Shown in pieces: positions 30,154-34,613 of a stretch of 34,613 nt of DNA (positions are counted from its first letter, which is position 1; each line of letters begins with the position of its first letter). The notes beneath the pieces are model-generated. The model did no database searches. It saw nothing but the letters and a program-made list of their open reading frames with translations, and was not told the origin of the DNA. Position numbers and translations under genes: made by a program. Source of the DNA: Myxococcales bacterium (GTDB lineage: Bacteria > Myxococcota > Polyangia > Fen-1088); contig PMCR01000367.1 in the NCBI GenBank assembly GCA_003155465.1, positions 1 through 34,613 on the forward strand, written 5' to 3'.

Positions 30154-31206
30154 ATGAAGTCGTTCTTCCGGTTTGGCCTCGCGGCCCTGATCCTGGCGCT
30201 GGCCGCGATCGCCCTTGCGCCCGTCGGTGATCGCATGCTGGCCCGGCGTCAGATGCGGCACCAGGTGCGTGATCTGGAACGCGCGGCCGCGCTCGGGGAG
30301 CCCACGCGCCCCACCCGGGCCACGCTAGATGGAGCCCGCCCGCTGCTCGCCGTGCGCGAGGAGATCCCCCTGGCGAGCTGGGGCAACATCGGCGGGTGCG
30401 GAGCCGGGGGCGGTTCGGCCAGCACGCCGGGAGGCGGCGTCAAATGGGTCGGGCGCAACGTGACCGGCGGCCTGGTGGATGTGCAGTGCCTGCCCAGCGA
30501 AACCGAGGCGCATGGCAATTGGTTCTCCACCCTGTCGACCCGCTTGGGGTCAAGCCCGGCCCAGCGCTGGGGAGTGGCCCTGTACGTACCTGTTCTGTAC
30601 AAGGTGGGCGATGTGACGGTGCTGGGTCAGACCAAGACAGCGCGCATCGCGGGCTTTGGCGATCTGAGCTTCGAGCTCTCGCGCAAGCTGGGCACGTCCG
30701 GTTCCCACTACCTTGCGTTGATTGGTAGTGCCCCGGTGGGCGCCCACGATGCCGTTCGCCAGGGCATCGTTCTGCCCCGGCGTCTGCAACTGGGCAGTGG
30801 CGTGCTCGGCACGACCGCGCAGTATCAGTATACGAGTGATCGCGACTGGGGCCTGATCCTCTTGGGGGGCACGCTGAGCTATGGCGGTTGGCAGAACAGC
30901 ATCGGCGACTGGCGGGCGCCCAGTGCCACAGCCAGCGCGCATGTCGGTTACCTACTCGGCCCGCTGGTTCCCTCCGCGGGCCTGACCCTGTTCGGCAAGC
31001 CCATGCACGATCGCGAGGGGCAGAAGAGCGCTCGCGGGGAAAGCTGGTCTGATGCCGGCGATCCCCTGTTCATGCTGGTGCCGGGTCTAGGGCTTGAATG
31101 GTCCAGCGACTGGGTGGCGTTCTTCCTGGGTGCGACGCTCGGGCTGTCGCAGAACGGACTGGAAAGCACCACGGTAGGACTGGGTGTTTCGTCGTCGCTT
31201 TTCTAG
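30154..31206 (+). CDS. Outer-membrane beta-barrel-like protein (350 aa)
   Basis: ATG at 30154. The N-terminal signal is FFRFGLAALILALAAIALAP, without an obvious lipobox. Residues about 70-110 are Gly-rich (GNIGGCGAGGGSASTPGGG). The body has alternating amphipathic strands: RWGVALYVPVLYKVGDVTV, LSFELSRKLG, DWGLILLGGTLSYGGWQ, ATASAHVGYLLGPLVPSAG, AFFLGATLGLSQNG, ending GLGVSSSLF with a C-terminal Phe, the usual BAM recognition residue. Function unknown; transport of a surface product is possible from context. It is divergent from the epimerase operon and followed by a region of broken genes. Confidence 0.65.
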   Translation: MKSFFRFGLAALILALAAIALAPVGDRMLARRQMRHQVRDLERAAALGEPTRPTRATLDGARPLLAVREEIPLASWGNIGGCGAGGGSASTPGGGVKWVGRNVTGGLVDVQCLPSETEAHGNWFSTLSTRLGSSPAQRWGVALYVPVLYKVGDVTVLGQTKTARIAGFGDLSFELSRKLGTSGSHYLALIGSAPVGAHDAVRQGIVLPRRLQLGSGVLGTTAQYQYTSDRDWGLILLGGTLSYGGWQNSIGDWRAPSATASAHVGYLLGPLVPSAGLTLFGKPMHDREGQKSARGESWSDAGDPLFMLVPGLGLEWSSDWVAFFLGATLGLSQNGLESTTVGLGVSSSLF

Positions 31207-31270
31207 GCGGTCAGGAGGCGAGCGCCCAAATCGATCACACTTCCCGTGACGACGATCCGGCGGTTCGAAC

Positions 31271-31435
31271 CTATTGGGGGATGGCCCATGAACCCTCCCC
31301 GCTTTCGAGTAATCGCCACCGTCGACCGTCGTTCGTCAGCGGAAACCCGGCCGCCTGAAGGACAAGTAGATCACGATAAAGGGTCCGGGTGGACTGCGGC
31401 TCTTCTATCGCGCGCTTGATTTCGTGCCAGATGGT
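31271..31435 (-). pseudogene. WYL/DeoR-type HTH regulator remnant
   Basis: Read on the minus strand, this gives TIWHEIKRAIEEPQ, then STRTLYRDLLVLQAAGFPL, then NDGRRWRLLE. The RTLYRDL..L..AGFPL core with a following R-W-R-L strand is the winged-HTH entry of WYL-domain transcription regulators. The segment just before RTLYRDL is shorter than in intact proteins, no start or WYL domain is present, and the frame stops at 31271. Similarity ends near 31435, where a plus-strand ORF begins, suggesting a recombination junction. Confidence 0.5.
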
Positions 31436-31574
31436 CAATGACGTGCTCGAGTCGTTGCACGAGTGGGCAACTGACCGCGGGCTGGACATTGGGGCGGACA
31501 GCAACCTGCCCTTGTGGGATGGCACGCGGCCTGACTACGACTGGGCCGTGGGTGCACTGCTGAGGGCAGGCTAG
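31431..31574 (+). CDS. Hypothetical 47-aa ORF, possibly a C-terminal gene fragment
   Basis: ATG at 31431, TAG at 31572-31574. The peptide begins MVNDVLESLHEWATDRGLDI, includes LPLWDGTRPDYDWAVGALL and has strongly GC-rich third codon positions, so it looks like true coding sequence rather than an antisense shadow. No ribosome-binding site is evident. It could be the tail of a longer protein whose front was lost at the junction near 31431. I do not recognise a family. Confidence 0.4.
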   Translation: MVNDVLESLHEWATDRGLDIGADSNLPLWDGTRPDYDWAVGALLRAG

Positions 31575-31581
31575 GTCGGCG

Positions 31582-31974
31582 CTACGCCGCCGACAAGATC
31601 TCGCAAAGGATCTGCGGGATCTTCGCGAAATGTCGGTCGGTGGTGATCACTCGCAGACCGTGCTGCATGGCCGAGGCGGCTATCCAGATGTCGTTGGTCG
31701 GGATAGGCGTGCCCGCGACACGCAGACCGTGAACAATAGCCGCGTAGAAGCCCGAGGTTTCTTCGTCGACGGGCGCGACGGAAACCCGCGGCGAGCTCAG
31801 AAACAGGTCCATCTCGCGCTCGTTCTTGCGACGGTGCGCGCCCGCGATGAAGCCGGCCCGCAATTCGCCCAGCACAACCGGGTTGACGACGATCTCATCG
31901 ACCTTCTGGAACAGCGCCTTGACGCCGGGGTGCCCCCTGAAAAACGCCGAATAGGAAAGTTCAACTGGCCAGCG
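31582..31974 (-). pseudogene. vapC-like PIN-domain toxin, 5' end deleted
   Basis: The frame is open from the in-frame TAG at 31975-31977 to the stop at 31582 and encodes YSAFFRGHPGVKALFQKVDE, VVLGELRAGF, TNDIWIAASAMQHGLRVITT and DRHFAKI. This is a VapC-type PIN ribonuclease from just after its first strand to the end. Expected features present: Glu in GELRAG, Asp in TNDIWIAA, Asp in TTDRHF. The N-terminal strand with the first catalytic Asp (the usual L-D-T/S-A/S-Y start) and the start codon are missing. The front is replaced by the end of the neighbouring gene at 31961. The first usable start (GTG, 31875) would give a 97-aa fragment. No antitoxin gene remains beside it. Confidence 0.75.
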
Positions 31975-32311
31975 CTACCTTGAGGAGGGCGGCGAGCACC
32001 ATTCCGATTCCTGCCAGGCAGAGAAAGAAGCCTGCGGCTCCCACGCGAAACCAGGGAAGAACTTTCTGGCGGCCCTGCTCGTCGAGCAGGTGGTGACGCG
32101 AAACCGGCGACCACAGCCACCCGCGCACCGGCGAGCCCAGACGGACGAGAGATTGGCGCAAGGCCAGGTGATACGCGATGCCTGCACCCCCTCCGCCGAC
32201 AAGGCCCACCAGCGTAGAAAGGGCGCCGAGCGACAGCAGCAAAATCGGCCCGAGCACGGCAAGCAGGCACAGGTAGGCCAGAAGCCCGAAAACAACCAAA
32301 AACTCGAGCAT
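31961..32311 (-). CDS. Small integral membrane protein of unknown function (116 aa)
   Basis: ATG at 32311. Two hydrophobic segments near the N-terminus (FLVVFGLLAYLCLLAVLGPI, then LLLSLGALSTLVGLVGG), a middle polar section with aromatic/basic residues (RGWLWSPVSRHHLL) and a last hydrophobic helix (AAGFFLCLAGIGMVLAALL). No family is recognised. Its TGA (31961-31963) lies within the reading frame of the truncated vapC, indicating that a deletion fused the two loci. It follows the RCC1-like gene on the same strand with 37 bp between them. Confidence 0.6.
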   Translation of the reverse strand: MLEFLVVFGLLAYLCLLAVLGPILLLSLGALSTLVGLVGGGGAGIAYHLALRQSLVRLGSPVRGWLWSPVSRHHLLDEQGRQKVLPWFRVGAAGFFLCLAGIGMVLAALLKVALAS

Positions 32312-32348
32312 TGCCGCGTTCCTCTACTGCGTCGCCGGGTGGGGCAGG

Positions 32349-33936
32349 CTAGGCATCGATCTGTGACGTTTCTCCGCAGGTGGATTGTTTCCAGTCGTTA
32401 TTGCCCCAGCACTCGACGCTGCCGTCGGTCTTCACCCCGCACGTTTGGTCGTATCCCGCGCTGACAGAAATGAAGGTCCCCGGGGGTGACGTGGCCTCCA
32501 TGTAGCGATCGCTACCCCAGCAGGCGATGGTCCCATCGGTCTTCAGCGCGCAGGTGTGCCCTCCGCCGGCGCTCACCGACGCGAATGTGCCAGCGGGCGG
32601 CGTGGCTTGACCGGCATCGTTGGCGCCCCAGCACACGATGCCTCCGTCGGTCTTCACCCCGCAGGTGTGTGTTCCGCCCGCGCTGACCGACGTAAAAATC
32701 CCGGCGGGCGGCGTGGCCTGGCCGTTCCCGTTGGCGCCCCAACAGGCGATGCCTCCGTCGGTCTCCACCCCGCAGGTGTGCGTTCCGCCCGCGCTGACCG
32801 ACGCAAAAATCCCCGCGGGCGGCGTAGCCTGGCCGCTCCCGTTGGCACCCCAACAGGCGATGGTTCCATCGGTCTGCACCCCGCAGGTGTGCGTTCCACC
32901 CGCGCTGACCGAGGTAAAAATCCCGGCGGGCGGCGCAGCCTGGCCGTTCGCATCGGTGCCCCAACAGGCGATGGTCCCGTCGTTCTTCACCGCGCAGGTG
33001 TGGGCACCCCCCGCGCTGACGGACGCGAAGCCGCCCGCAAAGGGGCCGCTCTGTTGCAAGCCCCAGCAGGTGACGATGCCGTTGCTCTTGAGGCCGCAGG
33101 TATGCGATCCGCCCGCGCTGACCGAGACGAAAACACCAGAGTGCGGCGCGACTTGGCCGTAGGTATTGCTGCCCCAGCACGCCATGGTCCCGTCGGCCTT
33201 GAGGCCGCAGGTGTGCATTCCGCCCGCACTGACCGAGACAAGAGTACCGGCGGGTGGCGTGCTCTCGCCGTTCGCGTTGCTGCCCCAGCAGACGATGCTC
33301 CCGTCGGTCTTGACCCCGCAGGTGTGGACACCGCCGGCACTGACGGAGACGAACGTGCCAGCGGGTGGCGTGGCAGCGCCGTCGTAGTCGACGCCCCAGC
33401 AGGCGACGGTCCTATCGGTTTTCACCCCGCAGAAGTGCACAGCGCCCGCGCTGACAGATGTGAAAGTGCCAGCGGGTGACGTGGCAATGCTGACGGGTGT
33501 GGTGTCCCAGCAGGCGATGGTGTTGTCGGTCTTCACCCCGCAGACTTGATGGTAGCCCACGCTGACGGAGAGGAAAGTGCCGGCAGGTGGCGCGACGCCG
33601 TCTGTCACGCCAGAGCCCCAGCAGGCAACGGTCCCGTCCATCCTAATCCCGCAGGATCCCCAGTTGCCCGCGCTGACAGAGGAAAAGACGCCAGCCGGTG
33701 GCGTGGTCGAGCCCCCGGCATTCTCGCCCCAGCAGGCGACGGTCCCATCGATCTTCACCCCGCAGGCGTGGTTGTTGCCCACGCTCACCGAGGTGAAATG
33801 GCCAGCGGGTACTGTGCCCTGGCCATAGCCGTTGGTGCTGCAATACTCATCGTCATTGCCCCAGCACGAGATGGTGCCATCGGTCCTCACCGCGCAGGTG
33901 GCGTAGGTGCCCGCGCTCACCGACGCGAAAGGGCCG
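32349..33936 (-). repeat. Coding tandem repeats of about 111 bp (RCC1-like blades)
   Basis: Fourteen consecutive units of about 111 bp encode the blades of the lipoprotein. Units nearest to 32590-32940 (blades 10-12) are the most alike at DNA level, with near-identical runs such as CCCGCAGGTGTGCGTTCC. This suggests recent duplication or gene conversion there, while the first blades (near 33600-33930) are more divergent. Confidence 0.8.
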
Positions 33937-34196
33937 GCCAGGCTGGCGGTTTCAGGCGGAGAACCTGGACCGCTGCCATCCGGGCCACCCGATCCGCCGG
34001 CGGCAGCGTCGCCTGGGCCACCTCCCGTCCCGCCGTCGTCGCCCGAGCGACCGTCGCCTTGCATACTGCCAGCGTCTGACGTTGCCCCTGCCGCTGCTCC
34101 GTCGCCCGCCCCAGCTTCCGATCGTGGCTTGAGTCCGACTCCCCCACAAGCACCGGCCCATAAGACCAGCCACACCACGATCGTCTGCTTGTTCAT
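32349..34196 (-). CDS. RCC1-repeat lipoprotein with 14 blades
   Basis: The product has 615 aa. The ATG at 34196 has GAGGA about 6 nt upstream; the signal QTIVVWLVLWAGAC has the lipobox Cys at about residue 15. A Gly/Asp/Ser-rich linker of about 65 residues follows, then 14 repeats of about 37 residues with consensus F.SVSAGG.HTCGVKTDG.IACWG.N..GQATPPAGT. RCC1-like repeats form seven-bladed propellers, so 14 would make two. Each repeat has two Cys (TCGV and ACWG), suggesting one disulfide per blade, which suits an exported protein. Such proteins are common in myxobacteria, with roles rarely known. It is probably a surface-exposed binding protein. Confidence 0.85.
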   Translation of the reverse strand: MNKQTIVVWLVLWAGACGGVGLKPRSEAGAGDGAAAGATSDAGSMQGDGRSGDDGGTGGGPGDAAAGGSGGPDGSGPGSPPETASLAGPFASVSAGTYATCAVRTDGTISCWGNDDEYCSTNGYGQGTVPAGHFTSVSVGNNHACGVKIDGTVACWGENAGGSTTPPAGVFSSVSAGNWGSCGIRMDGTVACWGSGVTDGVAPPAGTFLSVSVGYHQVCGVKTDNTIACWDTTPVSIATSPAGTFTSVSAGAVHFCGVKTDRTVACWGVDYDGAATPPAGTFVSVSAGGVHTCGVKTDGSIVCWGSNANGESTPPAGTLVSVSAGGMHTCGLKADGTMACWGSNTYGQVAPHSGVFVSVSAGGSHTCGLKSNGIVTCWGLQQSGPFAGGFASVSAGGAHTCAVKNDGTIACWGTDANGQAAPPAGIFTSVSAGGTHTCGVQTDGTIACWGANGSGQATPPAGIFASVSAGGTHTCGVETDGGIACWGANGNGQATPPAGIFTSVSAGGTHTCGVKTDGGIVCWGANDAGQATPPAGTFASVSAGGGHTCALKTDGTIACWGSDRYMEATSPPGTFISVSAGYDQTCGVKTDGSVECWGNNDWKQSTCGETSQIDA

Positions 34197-34292
34197 GACT
34201 ATCCTCAGACTTCGCTGTTCAAGCATCGCGGGTTCAGTTGTTGCCTCCACCATCTAGTACCTCGCGCACCTTGGCCGTCAACTCCTTGGTCG

Positions 34293-34502
34293 AGAACCTG
34301 GACGCAAACCGGCAGCGGAGACGGTTGGAGGTCGGTGGCATCGTCAGCCGACGGCACAAAGCTCGTCGCCGTGGGCGACCATGTCTGCACGTCGGCGGAC
34401 TCAGGAGCGACCTGGACCCAGACCGGCGGAGACCACTCCTGGAGCTCGGTGGCGTCCTCTGCGGATGGCACGAAGCTCGTCGGCGCCCATGAGTACATCT
34501 AA
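34293..34502 (+). pseudogene. Fragment of BNR/YCF48-like repeat protein
   Basis: An open stretch without a start codon reads RTWTQTGSGDGWRSVASSAD, then DGTKLVAVGDHVCTSADSGA, then TWTQTGGDHSWSSVASSADG and GTKLVGAHEYI, ending at the TAA at 34500-34502. W.SVASSADGTKLVA....I.TS.DSGATWTQT is the typical repeat of sialidase/BNR or YCF48-like propeller proteins. Only about one and a half repeats remain and the upstream part is missing, so this is a remnant. It lies antisense to and just upstream of the RCC1-like gene. The last 110 bp of the window show nothing recognisable. Confidence 0.6.
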
Positions 34503-34613
34503 CGGTAAGGCGGCGCAGTCGAGACACTGCAGGCATCGTCCCTGTCCGGTCTCCCCTTGCCGCCGGACGCGAGTCAGGACAGAACTGCGCGCTCGACATG
34601 GATGCGCTCGCGC

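Noticed and set aside
31250..31280. GGTTCGAACC resembling a tRNA T-loop
   Set aside because: No anticodon stem, D-arm, acceptor stem or CCA could be arranged around it.
1..34613. CRISPR arrays, transposases, phage or plasmid genes
   Set aside because: No regularly spaced direct repeats or recognisable proteins of these classes; the regular repeats seen (16-bp units, RCC1 blades, Gly-rich linker) are explained otherwise.

Overview
The window is GC-rich bacterial chromosome. It looks like the accessory genome of a myxobacterium-type organism (Myxococcota, possibly Polyangia). The reasons are a MYXO-CTERM-like sorting tail on one secreted protein, many lipoproteins in which the lipobox is followed by Gly/Ser/Thr or Asp/Gly-rich linkers, an RCC1-repeat lipoprotein, and plant-polysaccharide-active enzymes. 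The assignment is inferred from protein style; no rRNA or marker gene is present. No tRNA, rRNA, CRISPR array, transposase or phage gene was found.

Layout. (1) 1-609: 3' end of a PL11-type rhamnogalacturonan lyase. (2) 681-10412: four polytopic membrane proteins resembling GT-C glycosyltransferases (681-2279, 4245-6101, 6104-7843, 8040-10412). Between them lie a secreted lipoprotein of unknown role (2510-3538), a 16-bp tandem repeat and a 163-bp element with perfect 19-bp terminal inverted repeats. One of the four carries an extracytoplasmic discoidin-like (F5/8 C) domain. (3) 10586-13479: a 40-aa lipoprotein, a large right-handed beta-helix protein with a Gly-rich linker and MYXO-CTERM-like tail, and a short, probably broken lipoprotein. 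(4) 13546-17794: a three-gene unit with ATGA overlaps, made of two beta-propeller lipoproteins and a beta-barrel outer-membrane protein. (5) 17811-24951: an acyl-transfer locus. An AcsA-like acyl-CoA synthetase and an acyl carrier protein (ACP) form a minus-strand pair. Divergent from them is a plus-strand operon: GH12-like lipoprotein, second ACP, LnmK/Pnap_2097-like protein, MBOAT acyltransferase (AlgI/DltB type) and AlgJ-like SGNH protein. (6) 30024-25148 (minus): a tightly coupled operon of NAD-dependent epimerase, TolB-like propeller lipoprotein, second AlgX/J-like SGNH lipoprotein and SirB1-type transglutaminase-like/TPR protein. It converges on the MBOAT operon, and a divergent outer-membrane protein (30154-31206) follows. 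(7) 31207-34613: a decay zone with a WYL-type HTH remnant, a 47-aa ORF, a vapC toxin that has lost its 5' end, a small membrane protein, a lipoprotein with 14 RCC1-like blades, and a fragment of a BNR/YCF48-like repeat protein.

Main proposal. Regions 5 and 6 together contain the component types of a Dlt/Alg-like export-acylation system: adenylating enzyme, carrier protein(s), possible acyl-ACP supply enzyme, MBOAT, and two SGNH proteins. In this locus the carrier route is built from an acetyl/propionyl-CoA-synthetase-like enzyme rather than an amino-acid adenylase. I infer periplasmic or cell-surface acylation of a polysaccharide, with the upstream GT-C enzymes as possible glycan builders. 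The component types are read from sequence; the pathway, acyl group and substrate are hypotheses.
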